A stretch of 64,000 nucleotides of DNA, taken from assembly GCA_949825025.1 (NCBI GenBank), contig OX463785.1, positions 11,595,971-11,659,970 on the forward strand, in the 5' to 3' direction. Positions 48,536-60,600 of this stretch are shown one piece after another. Position 1 is the stretch's first letter. Each line of letters opens with the position of its first letter. A program made the position numbers and the translations under genes. Under the pieces are notes generated by a model. It ran no database searches, had not been told where the DNA came from, and was given only the letters and a program-made list of their open reading frames with translations. The DNA is from Siphlonurus alternatus. Its lineage: Eukaryota > Arthropoda > Insecta > Ephemeroptera > Siphlonuridae.

Positions 48536-51500
48536 ATACCTGCCGCAATATAGTCAAATTTATACAATATTCCCTCCGGAAGTAGCCGGAAGTGTGAAGT
48601 TTCAGTGTTGAAATTTCACTCATTGGTCAGTACAAAACCATCTGTAAAGTTTTGAATAACCAACAGTAAAATTCACACTTCCGGCTACTTCCGGAGGGAA
48701 TTGCAAATTAATTTGACTGTAGTCCCTTGCAAGATTTAAAGTTAATTCGGTATAATGTTTCTCTGACGTCATAATACAACTTTTACGTGACGTTAGAGCA
48801 GTGATAGACTGAAAAGACTTTAGAAAAAAAATACAGAGAAAAAAATTGAGGTTCGCGGAATTAAGAGAAAACATTTTTTTGTTACATTTGCTTTAGAGTC
48901 AAGTAAATGCTTCGATCAGTTCCCTTAAAGACCTAAATATATTTAATTTATAATTTAATAAAAATATGAAATATGTGTATATTGTGAAAATTTCAAAATA
49001 TGCAGCAAATTTCATATGATTGATAAGAGTTATATATCAATCTTATAAATAAATAAGCATAATTATTATCAGATTCAAAACAGCAATGTTTATCCATATC
49101 ATATATGAGTAACATCTTTTTTGAAACTGATTGTAATATTGCCAATCTTGCAAGGGATAAAAAATAAAAGGGAGAAAACATTCAATGATGCAATATATAA
49201 CATCTTCATCATTATAATTAAAAAAATATATTCTCAATACTTTTAGAAATAAAAGAAAAACAACTGAAGAGAGAAAGAATCTCAACTATTTTGCATTAGA
49301 ATGTTGAAATATATTAAATAATAACAATGTATTTAAGATCATGAATTTAATAACAATTCATTAGTGAAAAAAAAATATTCATTTACACACAATTTCGATA
49401 TTAGATGAAAAAAAAAATCTCATTTATTTAGTGTTTAATTGTGAGATAAAATTGTAAAAAAAAATAATAAATTAAAAATGGGTTAGTTAAAAAACCAAAG
49501 GATTTTTAACATGTAAGAAAAAAATGCACTTGGCTTAAAATATTTGCTTATGTGGACAAAAAAATAAATAAATAATTAAATATTTTTAAAAATAAATAAA
49601 AATATACACTACAGTGTATAATGTACATTATATATTGCTGTGTGGTATTATTTTTTAAGGCTTTAAAAAAGAAACAAAAAAATATTTTTAGCCTTTTTCA
49701 TTAGGATCAAAACTTAGTTCTGTTGATGCAAAAACCATTAATAAATAAAAAGTCAAATTATCAAGCTATATGACTAATTATAGACTTTATTTTTGGTTAA
49801 TGAACAACAGAATTAATTTTTAATATAAATTGTTATAAAAAATAATAATATTAATAAACATTCCTCAGGCTATTCTGTGTAAAACGTCCCCTTTTTCTAG
49901 CTGTGTTCCGCTGCCATTTTTTTGTACATCTGCTGTTTGTTGATCATTTTCTTTCCTAATAAGTACTCAAATCAAACTAAATATTGTAATGTTTTAATTA
50001 TTATTTTCTAAAAACTATTGAGTATGATTACTTGTATGTGTTTTGATAAAAATAGCATTATTCATGTTTTAAAAAATGAAATGGTAAAAGTCAAAAATAA
50101 TTTATGCCATTGAAAAAAAAAAGTTATAGTAGTTTAATATAAATTTATGGTGAATGAATATTAAATGTAACTCAATAGATTTCAGAAATAATTCTTTTCA
50201 ATTTCAAAACAGATATTGATTAAAATACAAATAATAATAAATATTAATAGCATTATTTTGAGTTTTATTATTATTTTAAAACTTAGATAAACTTTTTTTT
50301 AAAAATTAATTGACCAAACTTGGATGACTTATAATAATAAAAAATATATCGTATTTAATGCTTGTATATTTGTATAATGATATGGTCCCTGTTTTTGCTC
50401 TAAAAAAATTAATATTATGCATGTTTCTTATTTATATTTACTTGATCATCCCTGAAAAATATAACAATAAACTTGCCATTTTTATTATATTTCTTTATTT
50501 TTATTTATTATAATAAAAAGTGTCATAAAATTAATAAATAAATAATAACAAAAATTGTTGGCAAGTTATTGAATTTTGATGTGAGCTAAATTAAAGAAAA
50601 AAAAAAAACGGTTGTGTAGATTTAAAGAGCAGTTAATATTATGAATAATAATAAAAAAAACATGTTTATTTTTTAAAAAATAACTAAATGCACCGATATT
50701 ATAGTTATAAATAACAAAAAAAATAATATTTTTGAAGCATTTCAGAATTAAAAATGTATAAATAATTAAAACTAAAATAATTTTTAGCGCATAAATTACA
50801 TTCCACCTCGAAAACTTTTTGCTTATATAGTATAGGCTAAACTGCTAATTAATAAAAATTAATGGACGGTCGAATGATTGCACTTTAAAAGTAGGATATT
50901 TAATAATGCCTTCAGTGTGTATGCACCACTTTTTATATAAAATAAATAATGAAAATCTGAAATGTTTCAAGATATATTCAGGAGTATATAAATTTAATCA
51001 TTGCTAAAAAATAATAATAATAAAATTAAATTCTATTATTATTTTTTTAATACAAAACTAAATGTCATTGAAAGTAATAATAGAACTAATGAAATTAAAA
51101 AAAAAATCATTGTTCTTATAGATATAATTAAAAAAGTACTCTAAATATCACTTTTTTTTTTGTCAAATGAAAAAAACAAAACCTCTGATAATGTATTGCA
51201 TGTAAAAAAAAAAATAATATAATAATAAAAAAAATAATAAACCCACCAGCTTGGTATTTGTGAATCTGTACAATATAGATGATGAATAAATCAACAAAAA
51301 CACTTAAATCTAGTCTTTTTATTGTTTATATTTTAAATAACCTGGTTATAGCAATACATTGTTTATTAATTTTCATTATCATTTGAGTTTGGCATAATAT
51401 TTTAATTAATTATACTACATGTAAAAATGTGTTCAAATTATACTCCCATTGGTTGCTATCATTAATTAACGTCGATAAGCAGCACTTATTATGTTGAGTA

Positions 51501-51568
51501 CATGACACTAAATATATTATAATTTCATGTTATTTATACAGAACTCCCTATCACTTATAGTTCAAATA
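48536..51568. other. Fas1 3' UTR then AT-rich intergenic DNA
   Basis: After the inverted repeat the sequence becomes very AT-rich with many AATAAA words; the one at 48957 is a possible poly(A) signal but is not distinctive. From 49300 to 51300 nearly all sequence is A/T. No gene was recognised. An inverted AGGGAGTT word lies at 51542. Confidence 0.5.
48548..48725. repeat. 178-bp inverted repeat in the Fas1 3' UTR
   Basis: TTCCCTCCGGAAGTAGCCGG, AAGTGTGAA at the left is matched by TTCACACTT, CCGGCTACTTCCGGAGGGAA at the right, with about 75 bp between. Weaker matching continues outward (TAGTCAAATTTAT against AATTAATTTGACTG). It begins about 12 bp after the stop codon, so the Fas1 message should fold into a GC-rich stem there. 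It may be a MITE; no target duplication was fixed. Confidence 0.85.
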
Positions 51569-51892
51569 AATGGAGTACCGACCTCAAAATTTTTTATTGC
51601 AGAAATGGATAGAGGGTGCAAAAATATGCTACTGTGAATTTTTTCAGATTTTTCTGAGACCGGGAAGTCTTTTTAAAAAAAATATTGAAAGTCCATTTTG
51701 ATGACTTCACGAGGCGCCTCTCCTTAAGAAAAGGATAGGACATTAACGCCCGTGACGTCATAAAACGGACTTTCAATAATTTTTTTAAAAATAGTTCCCG
51801 CTCTCAGAAAAATCTAAAAAAATTAAGAGTAGCATATTTTTGCACCCTCTATCCATTTCTGCAATAAAAAAATTTGAGGTCGGTACTCCATT
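51569..51892. mobile_element. 324-bp fold-back MITE, copy 3
   Basis: From AATGGAGTACCGACCTCAAA to TTTGAGGTCGGTACTCCATT. The arms share TGCAGAAATGGATAGAGGGT and GACCGGGAAGTCTTTTT with the element at 33947. The centre is GC-richer. It is immediately followed by the dispersed repeat starting at 51893. Confidence 0.88.
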
Positions 51893-52015
51893 CAATCAGG
51901 GAGTTCCCCACAACAGCCCTATTTCGGTTTCCGTCCATAAGGCCTCTTGTTACACTTAATTCCAATTCAATTGTCATAAAACTGGAAAGGCAAAATTTGT
52001 ATACCACCTATTGAT
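51893..52015 (+). repeat. Second copy of the CAATCAGGGAGTT repeat
   Basis: Homologous to 20161-20290 over about 120 bp (CAATCAGGGAGTT, CACAACAGCCC, CGGTTTCCGT, ATAAGGCC). It directly abuts the fold-back at 51569-51892. The class is unknown. Confidence 0.6.
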
Positions 52016-53820
52016 GATAAGCTTTTGTATTTTTACCTATTATATTAAATTTTATTTGAATTCATTAGGGAGTCTTATTACATACTTTGATAAATGGCTA
52101 AAAATTCAATACCCACAAAACTCGTGAAGAACTTATTTTTCGTTTGAATTACTGTCTTCATTTACCATTTTAGATCAATTAGATGAAACATTTTAATTTA
52201 TTTTGTTTTCAATTTATAATATTAAAATAAGATTTAAAAATTTTTGAAAAAAAAAAAGTTTTAAATTATATCAATAATATAATATTATATACATCACTAA
52301 TTGATTAACTTTAAGAAATAGTGAAACATGCATTAAGTACTGTTAATATCAGCCTAACTCATATGTTACTAACCGTGACATAACTTTTTATCTACATCAA
52401 GATAAGTAAATAACCCCTTTCCAACTTTTATAATTTTCTATTGTAAAGCTAATTTAATTTAGGTGATCCCGTTTTGAATACGCCTTGTGGTTATGCAACT
52501 TTTGTAGCTCTGTTGTAGCGCGGGACAGTTGCTTCTCAGGGGTAAGCTGCTTTTACATGCGCGCGCAATATTTTTATTTATTTAAGATGGATTATTGTGG
52601 TGTAGAATTTCTTTGTGTTGTGAGGCTTATAGTAATCTTGATAAATGACAGCTTTTTATTTGAAAAATGTTGTTTTTGTTTTTATAAAGAAAAATGATAT
52701 GCATTTGAAATTCGTATATAGCCATTTTTTTTATTGCACTTAAATCCTTTGAAACCATTGTGAATATTTAGCAGTAACAATAAAATTCTAGTTTAAAAGT
52801 TTTATAGGTAGATTAGGTATAAATAAGAATTTATTAACTTAAAAATAAAAAATAAATAATACATGTTCACATGAATTAATGCTTTGAATTGAGTTTTTGT
52901 CTCAAATATAATATTTTTCTTACCGTCACAGCCATGTGTTTAAACTGCAGAAAAATAACGTGAGACTACAGCCGTATCCTCACCTATCCTATAAAACCTC
53001 ATGTAATCATACAAAAATTATCATTACCCAGTGTGCAGGCATGTGTTTCAGTCTTTTCTTGACCTCCCTTCGTCCTTTCTATACTAGGTTGTAGCCCTTG
53101 TAAAAGTTTCAAAATTAGGAAAGGTAAAAAGGAAGAACAAAACGTTGAATATATCTCTGCTTCTTTCTTAAAAGAAAATTTGTCACTTATTTTGTTTTCG
53201 TGAATCAAACCAATTTTATTAACCGGTATATCCTCTGGCAGGCATTTGATGCATCCAATCCTAATATTAATGTTTAATGAGCAAAATCAGAAAATACAGA
53301 AAAATAATATAAACACTGCTCAATTGGTGGTTAAAAAAAGATATCCCATTCACATAAGCCTTGGTATTCGGGAGGATACAATGATAATGATAATTAATTC
53401 TTAATTACCAAATATTTTGTGGTCTTTTGTGAAGGATTATTTTTGCCTTGCAGTGCAATATATATACTCGAGAATGCAAGCATGTGAATACATTGATTGG
53501 TACGGCATTATAAACTTCGCGAAGAAATATTTACCTTCTGAAATCTGTTTATTTTCTGGTTATAAGACAAAAAGGTCGAATCTTTGATGGTCTCAGATAT
53601 CGATTTTGGTCGTTGCAGAAGAGGAGAGGTTTTTATAACGCTACTTTTATTATTTATTATAACGTTCCTATAAAAGTTCTTAAAATGTTGTCAATTTTCT
53701 GAATATTCTCTGATAGTTCAGTATCACGTCAATACTGTGAAAACAAAAATCACGAAAGCATTTTCAACCAATTAATGTCTTTTATCCCATCTTGTGCAAA
53801 ATTCAAACTTTTGGCGCGTT
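52016..53820. other. AT-rich intergenic DNA
   Basis: No convincing exon, RNA or repeat. Short open frames at 52485 (+) and 52999 (-) lack coding character. A small CpG-containing spot lies around 52480-52565. Confidence 0.45.
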
Positions 53821-53824
53821 ATAT

Positions 53825-53991
53825 TATTTTTTTGGTAAGCACGCTCTTGCCTTGTAGCGCCACAACCTTCTTGTTCCCCGCGGTGCACACGTCCATCCGT
53901 TCGCCGCCGCTACGAGACCCGCGCTAGGACGTTTGTGTCGGTCCAGACTTAACCTGGTGCTCGAAGAGTCGCGTGTGTTTTCCCAGCAGAC
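53825..53991 (+). promoter_or_regulatory. GC-rich 5' leader or promoter of the next gene
   Basis: A CpG-containing, GC-rich stretch of about 165 bp in AT-rich surroundings directly precedes the ATG at 53992. A T/A-rich segment (TTATATTATTTTTTT, 53820 region) lies just upstream. The last bases, GTTTTCCCAGCAG, also look like a splice acceptor, so the ATG could be in a second exon. Both readings are possible. Confidence 0.45.
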
Positions 53992-54069
53992 ATGGTCGAC
54001 GTCCAGGACGATGGATTTGAGGGAGAAATTAGACGTAAAGTCACCAGAACTACTTTCAAAATTGAGGAG
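53992..54069 (+). CDS. Putative first coding exon of an unrecognised gene
   Basis: An ATG in good context (CAGACATGG) opens 26 codons and reaches a strong donor GAG|GTAAGA in phase 0. The peptide starts MVDVQDDGFEGE and continues IRRKVTRTTFKIEE: an acidic start, then a basic Thr/Arg-rich stretch, with no signal peptide. Codon use resembles the Fas1 exons rather than the AT-rich background. I do not recognise the protein. It is on the same strand as Fas1, 5.5 kb beyond its stop; its remaining exons were not found and may lie beyond the window. Confidence 0.6.
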
Positions 54070-55795
54070 GTAAGACCCACAGTGATTCAAATTTATTTTA
54101 GCTATATGTCCATATATAGTAAATATACCTGAGAGTTATATCTTAATTTGTAACGTAAGTGAAAGAGGACTATATGCTATGAAGTTTTTAAAAGGAAGTG
54201 TTATTTTAAGTAAAACCGGCACCGTGACGCAAAAACTCTAATTTTAGGATTTTTAATGCATTTTTATATCTACATTTATAGACGTAGAGAAGTTAATAAA
54301 AATGATTTTGAATAAAAATTATCATTTTAAATAAAATTATGAATAAAACTGATATTATAGTGTCAATTATAAATATGTACTACAGAAAGAATTACTGTAA
54401 TTACATTTATGTGCAATTAATGTTAATTATCAAATATATTATGTTAACTTCATATTTTATTAAATAATAACCCTCTTAACTATTTAATTATTTTTAAAGA
54501 CCAGTAAATCTTTCGGTAAAATTTATGTATTTTGACAATCCTTTCGTTAATTGCCAAATTTCAAAACAGACTTTTATGTTTGTAAACAATTTTATTACAA
54601 TTTTCATAACACTTTTTAAATGTACTTGCTTCATTTATAGGAATCTTAATTTATAACAATTTTAGTACGATATTTTGGCAATACGATTTTAAATGTATCA
54701 CAATTAAGTGATTCATTATCTTTTATATTATTATGGTGAACCACTGTAATGCATAAAACATAATGCAGGACAGCAAGATAGGAAATTAAAATTTGTATTA
54801 AATTTCTTTGCTTAATTGAAAGTATTGTTATTTTTTGTTTAATAGATATAAAATATTTTTTAATTGCAAATTAATTTTGTTTTAAATATTTTATTAATTT
54901 AAAGAGCATACTGAATGATAATCCTTAACTAAATTTGTTTCAACTCTATCAGCATGTAAAAGTTTATATATTTTTTTACTGGTTTTTGTACCTTCTCTGG
55001 TCTCGATGACAGCTTACTACTTCCTGTATTGTTGAGTATAAAAATAGAACTCTTTCTTGTTGTACTTTTTCATTGTTTTATTATTACAGTAAAAGTTAAG
55101 TTCATCTATATGTCATTAAGTTTGTCATGAATAAAGAAGTTTTTATTGAGAAGAAACATCGAGATTTACACACTGCATTTTTACAGTTTAGAATACTTTA
55201 TACAATTTAAAGAATTAAATGTTAAACATTTTAAGTTTATATTTAGAAAACTTTTTTTCTATTTTATTTTTAACACTGACGTTGTGAAAATTTTATACTC
55301 TCTTCTGTTGTGTGAAAAAACGTCATCTAAATTTGCTATTTTTGTTAATACAGTGGTTTAGAGAAATGATTTAAAGTTATAAGCATTAAGTAATTTAATT
55401 AAAATTCTCTGAATGCTTTTTGTTATAAATATATAGATGAAAGATTATAAATTTATATAAAAGTTAAAAATACATATAAAACAGACACTGCCAAAAATTT
55501 TAGGGGAAAATTTTTGTTTCAGGAAAAAAAAAATAAAAAATAAAAAAAAAAAGTTATAAATTTGCTGAGAAAAGTAAGAGTTACAATTCTTACAGGTAAT
55601 TGTTGTTAGTTAAAACATTAAAGTTAATAGCTTGATGTTTAATTGTCAGAATTAAATTTCATTTATTTGAAAATGTTACTAATGTTAGTGAATTGTAGTG
55701 ATTTAGTCACTAGTTCAAAGATAAAATCTTCCTTCTCTTCTTTGTCACTGTATTGATAACTTTCTCGACTCCCAAACTGAAATAAATTTAATATT
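54070..55795. other. AT-rich DNA, probably intron of the downstream gene
   Basis: No recognised exon. The 71-codon open frame at 55146 is AT-driven. If 53992-54069 is a first exon, this is its intron. Confidence 0.45.
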
Positions 55796-55980
55796 TTATT
55801 CACTTTTATCGTCTCTTCTCGTATTTTTTCCTCCTATTTTGCACTACTTCCGCGGAAAAAAGAGGTGAAAAGACGAGATTACGTCTTTTTTCCTCTTATT
55901 GAGCATAAAGTGTTAGAGATATTATTTCCATTTCATCCTTACATTGAGCGAGAAAGAAATAAGATATGTTTTTTAGGTAA
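55796..55980 (+). repeat. Dispersed repeat, copy with CTCTTATTGAGCATAAA
   Basis: It aligns with 57500-57685: shared words include TTATTCAC, CTTCCG.GGAAAAAAGA, GATTACGTCTT, CCTCTTATTGAGCAT, GTTAGA and TTGAGCGAGAAAGAAATAA. Shorter inverse copies are at 60490-60605 and 30865-30985. The class is unknown. Confidence 0.7.
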
Positions 55981-55995
55981 AAATATGTAAATAAT

Positions 55996-56148
55996 GGGAG
56001 CAATTCACGAAGCAGTTAGCCAGGTTTCTAACCACGTTTATCTTAACCACTTTTAACTAGGTGGTTTAACACGTAAAATAGGTATAGATAAACGTGGTTC
56101 AGCTAAACGTGGTTACAAACCTGGCTAACTGCTTCGTGAATCGCACTC
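55996..56148. mobile_element. 153-bp GGGAGCAATTCACGAAG MITE, copy 2
   Basis: The ends are GGGAGCAATTCACGAAGCAG and CTGCTTCGTGAATCGCACTC, flanked by AAT on both sides. It is homologous throughout to 36286-36439, including the AACACGTAAAA.AGGTATAG middle. Likely PIF/Harbinger-type, by inference. Confidence 0.85.
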
Positions 56149-57499
56149 AATAAGATTAGGTCTAGATGGTTTAGATGATTTGAGAACCATTTTTAAACTT
56201 CTGATAACAACGTTTTGCTTGAACTGTTTACTATATTAACATATTCATTTATGTGAAATTTTCTAATGAACGAACTGTACACCTGTAGAACACCCGAATA
56301 TAATCACTATAATTAAATTTGTAAGATACTTATCTTTGAGTCTATGAAAACAGTGAACCAGACGCAAATTTAGAAGAAGAAAAAAAGGGGGGGGGGCTGC
56401 CTCCATTTTAAGGCCAATGTGAAAAAAAAAAAATGAAAAAATGAAGTGGGGGAAATGCAAATATTGCCCACGATAAATCAAACATATTTCGGGGGGAGGC
56501 ACCTTCAACCCCCCCGGATCTACGCCTGCTGAGTGAACATAAAATTTGACCGAATACAATACGAGGAGACCCGGGGTTCGAAACCCGGTGTGATGGAGTT
56601 TTCTCTAGACTTTTAATACTATAAGTTTAGTATATCCATATTCACAGTGCAATAATCAGATGGCAAAATTATTATCCCATACTAATAAAATTTCTATTAT
56701 TGGATTTCACGTTCACCATTTTTTTTTTATATTATCAATTAATATTTTGTCGGTATACATAAGAATCCTTTAAATCTCTAATAATTTCTATACTCTGTGC
56801 TGCAGAACGCTGTAATTATATAATATTAATTAATACTTATATTATGATTATTAAATTTTATTATTAACAGGTGCTTATGAAAATAGAAAGTATAAAATTA
56901 TAAATAATATATTATAAAGAGGCAAATTAGTTTTTTTATTATCATTTAATAAAGTTAATTTAGGGGTTATAGAAAGTTTTTACTACATGGTGCCTTTTTA
57001 AAATAAACACGTTTGGTCCATTGCGATGCTTTGTTATATATATTTTGGATTCTAGCATGGATAGCACTTATATTAAACTATTCTGCCATTATATTATAAT
57101 ATACCTGTTTTTTTTAACGCATCATTTTTTTTAACAATATTTACTTAAAATGTATACAAAACTCAATGATATTATTTTTTTACTTAAAAAACATCATGTT
57201 ACTAAAGGGAGTTTTGAAGCTTTATTTTTAAGTATCTTTTAAAAACATTTTAGTAAAAAATAAAAAAAAGCATTAACATCTAGGAAATCTTGCGGGCGAC
57301 GATTTTAAAGATTTTCTGGCACAAGATAAAACGAGTGGAGTAAATCATTGGTCAGACTAGCACGCTCGCTTGCCTGCAAAAATCATGTTATAACATCCCG
57401 GTGTTATGTTTAATCCGTGTTCAAGACGTGTGTGCAGTGAACTATCAGATGAACATGAACTCCTAATTTTTTAATTAGTTTAATATTATTTAATATTTT
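56149..57499. other. Intergenic or intronic DNA with an orphan tRNA-like arm
   Basis: It contains a G run at 56389-56398, a CCCCCCCGGATCTACGCCTG block near 56510 that resembles transposon debris, and the T-arm-like motif at 56571-56588. The remainder is AT-rich with no recognised gene. Confidence 0.4.
56571..56588 (+). other. Orphan tRNA T-arm / B-box motif
   Basis: CCGGGGTTCGAAACCCGG forms a stem with the GGTTCGAAACC core of a pol III B box. No A box, anticodon arm or acceptor stem was found at the right distance upstream, so this is not an intact tRNA. It may be a remnant of a tRNA or a tRNA-derived SINE. Confidence 0.45.
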
Positions 57500-57685
57500 A
57501 TCAACTTGAAATGAACTTAATTTTTTATTCACCCTCATCCTCGTCTGTTTTCCTTCTATTACGTACCACTTCCGAGGAAAAAAGACAAGATTACGTCTTC
57601 TTTCCTCTTATTGAGCATGAAATGTTAGAACTATTGTCTTCATTTCATTTTAACTTTGAGCGAGAAAGAAATAATATATAATATA
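57500..57685 (+). repeat. Second copy of the CTCTTATTGAGCAT repeat
   Basis: Homologous to 55796-55980 with scattered substitutions and ending GAGCGAGAAAGAAATAA in both. Confidence 0.7.
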
Positions 57686-60600
57686 TAACATGTTATAATA
57701 TATAAAAGTAACCTTTATCTGCAATGGTCTTTAATTCCGTTTGATCCGCGGGTTCTCAATTTAATAAGATTAGGATTAGACATAATAAGCACGAGTTTAA
57801 GATAAAAAATTTTAAATTAGGTTATTTCATTACACTGCATATTTGGAAATTGGTTAGGATTCTATCCACTAGGAGCAACTCCCATTACGCTTTATAATTA
57901 AACTGACGTGTATAATTCATTGTCTTTATAATAAATAAATTTATGTTTTAAATTTTTATGTGAATAACAAATTTTCATATCCTTTGCAAATCTAGTGCAA
58001 ATAATTATATAAAAAATATAAAATAATTTAAATTAATGTACTAATTTGTAGAATGAATATATTTATAAAAAAACTAATACAAGAAAAATTTAATGTGTTA
58101 ATTTAGTTAATTAATATAATTTTTAATTGTTTTTTCTGAAATATAGCCTGCATGAATTATCACGATTTTATGATTTTATTATACACATATTTTATTATTG
58201 AAGTACGTACACCGAAGTTGAATCAACTACACCATTGGTTTAGTTGGCATGCACAAATTGTCATGGTTAAATTTACAATAAGAGCAACATTATTAAACCA
58301 ACAAGCCGCGATCAATCAACAATCTCTTTGATGTTCGCATGTCAATGGAATTTATCTGCTAACTTTTAACCTTTTAATAATAATGGTTTTATTGATCCCG
58401 AGTTAAAAGAGGACCGAAGGGAGTTTATGAACTAGAATTTAAATTATCACCCTATACATTGTAATTTAACAGATTTAACATTTTCAAATGCAGTAATAAC
58501 TTTCAAAATGTATTAAGACATGAACGTAAACGTATTTATTAATGTATACTTTACATTCAACTCGATGCAAGAAATTATTACGAAAGGTTGAAACAAAATT
58601 TCATATTAAAAAAAACTGTTGCATGGTTTATAAAACAATTTAGTTAGAAAATATCATGGTGATAATACTATATTTTTAATATAGTAAGTGCAAGAATGAT
58701 GTATTTATGTCAAAACTAATATTTTTTATCTTGACCTTTGTTAACTTTGAGATTATATATATAGTATGCGTGTTTTTGGGTCCTATTTTAGCATTGCTAT
58801 AATATACAATTTATAATTTAATATAATGTACTACTAATTTATATTGACCATTTTAATTAACAGAAAAATCATAGCTTTATTTTCATTTAAAACTTCCATT
58901 AATTACTTAAATTATTCATTTTTTAAATAATTTTTAACTATTTTATATTGATACGTTTGAAGTTTAGAAATATTTCAAAATTGAACATAATGCACAGAAA
59001 TACAAACATATTATGAAACAAAGTAATAATAAACTGAAATTAAGTAAAATTTTGAAACATTATGTACTGGTATAAGCACGTGCAAACATACATAAATGCT
59101 GAAAGTGACATTGAAGTGATTCTAAAATTTGTGAGTAGCGGTCGATCTACTTTACGTCACAGTCTAATTTCTGCCTTCAAGTGCTCTCTGATGTTTGTCG
59201 ACATGCACTCAGCATGCTGATGAATTCTCAGGACGGTCATGACGTCACACTGATGGTGAATACGACCGCTTTAATTGTATTTCGTGACACATGCAGCCTC
59301 TCAGTTTCTAAATACAAGCAATGAAATAAAACATAAACGTGAGTTCATTTCAATCATCGGGTACCTTGTGAATCAGTTCCCCTTTACACAATTAGCACAG
59401 TTATTTTAACTATGTTGCACAATTAACATTATTATTAGTTAAATGAAGTAATATGCTATAACAGAAATGTAGAAAACAATCTGATTTATATGCAGTGCAT
59501 ATATATAATTTACAATACTTTCACTCATCAAATGACATTAAATGTTTAAAATAAAATTTAATTTTTTTTTAAATGGAAAAAAAAAAAACAAAAAAAAAAA
59601 AACAAGAATTATATTATTTTTGGAAAGTTTTTTATTATAAAGTAAATATCATGTTCTGAATTCTGAATAAAGCTAATATATATTATGTAAATAATTTTAA
59701 ATGTTATAGTTTTTACTTAATTAATTAAAATAAAAAATAAAATTATATATAAACATAAAGAATTGAAAGTAATGCAGTATCTAGAATAAAATATGTATTA
59801 TTATTATATGGTATTATATATTTTAAGCACGCTTACTACTTATTACATGCCTCATGCCAGGTTACGAATAGTGTAATATCATGTAATACTGTTGTTTTCT
59901 ATGAAAAGTTAATTACATTCTTTTGAAACGTGCTCAAATGTTTTTTTTTAAATAATTTAAATAATCATTATCAATATTTTCTCACATACTCTTTTACGAA
60001 ACTGAAATTATATTTTTACACTTACGTTCCTGTCCCAGAAATAGTGAACTCCCTCATAAGTGACGTACTATATAACCTAGTTTACCCGACCATGTAGCGA
60101 CATGTCCGTCAATTTGTCACGTCCGATGACACGTTGAGTTCAGTAACACTTTCTTCTCCTTGCAGTACGTTCAACCTTACATTTTAGTATTTTTGTCAGA
60201 CCTTCAAAATAATAACCAAGTATTATTTTTAAAGTTGATGAAGTGTTGAAATTAAACTCCTCCCAATTGCATCCATCACTGTAATGCATCTTCTTGATGG
60301 AAATGCATTACACATTAATAACTATACACTGCAGTTCAAATTTAACTTGGCTTTCATCGTATTTGTAACATCTTCAGTCATATTGGGAGACAGTTTCTCA
60401 AATTCTCACTGAAAAATATAAGCTGAAATATACCCTAGTTGAAAAATTACGTCAACTCATACTTTACACGTGTAAGCTTTTTACATCAAAAACATCTTAT
60501 TTTCTCCTCGCTCAAATTGAGGATGCTATGGAGACCAATATTCCCTAACATTTAAGCTCAATTTTTTCCTCTAAAATGGTGCAAAATAGAAGGGAATTTA

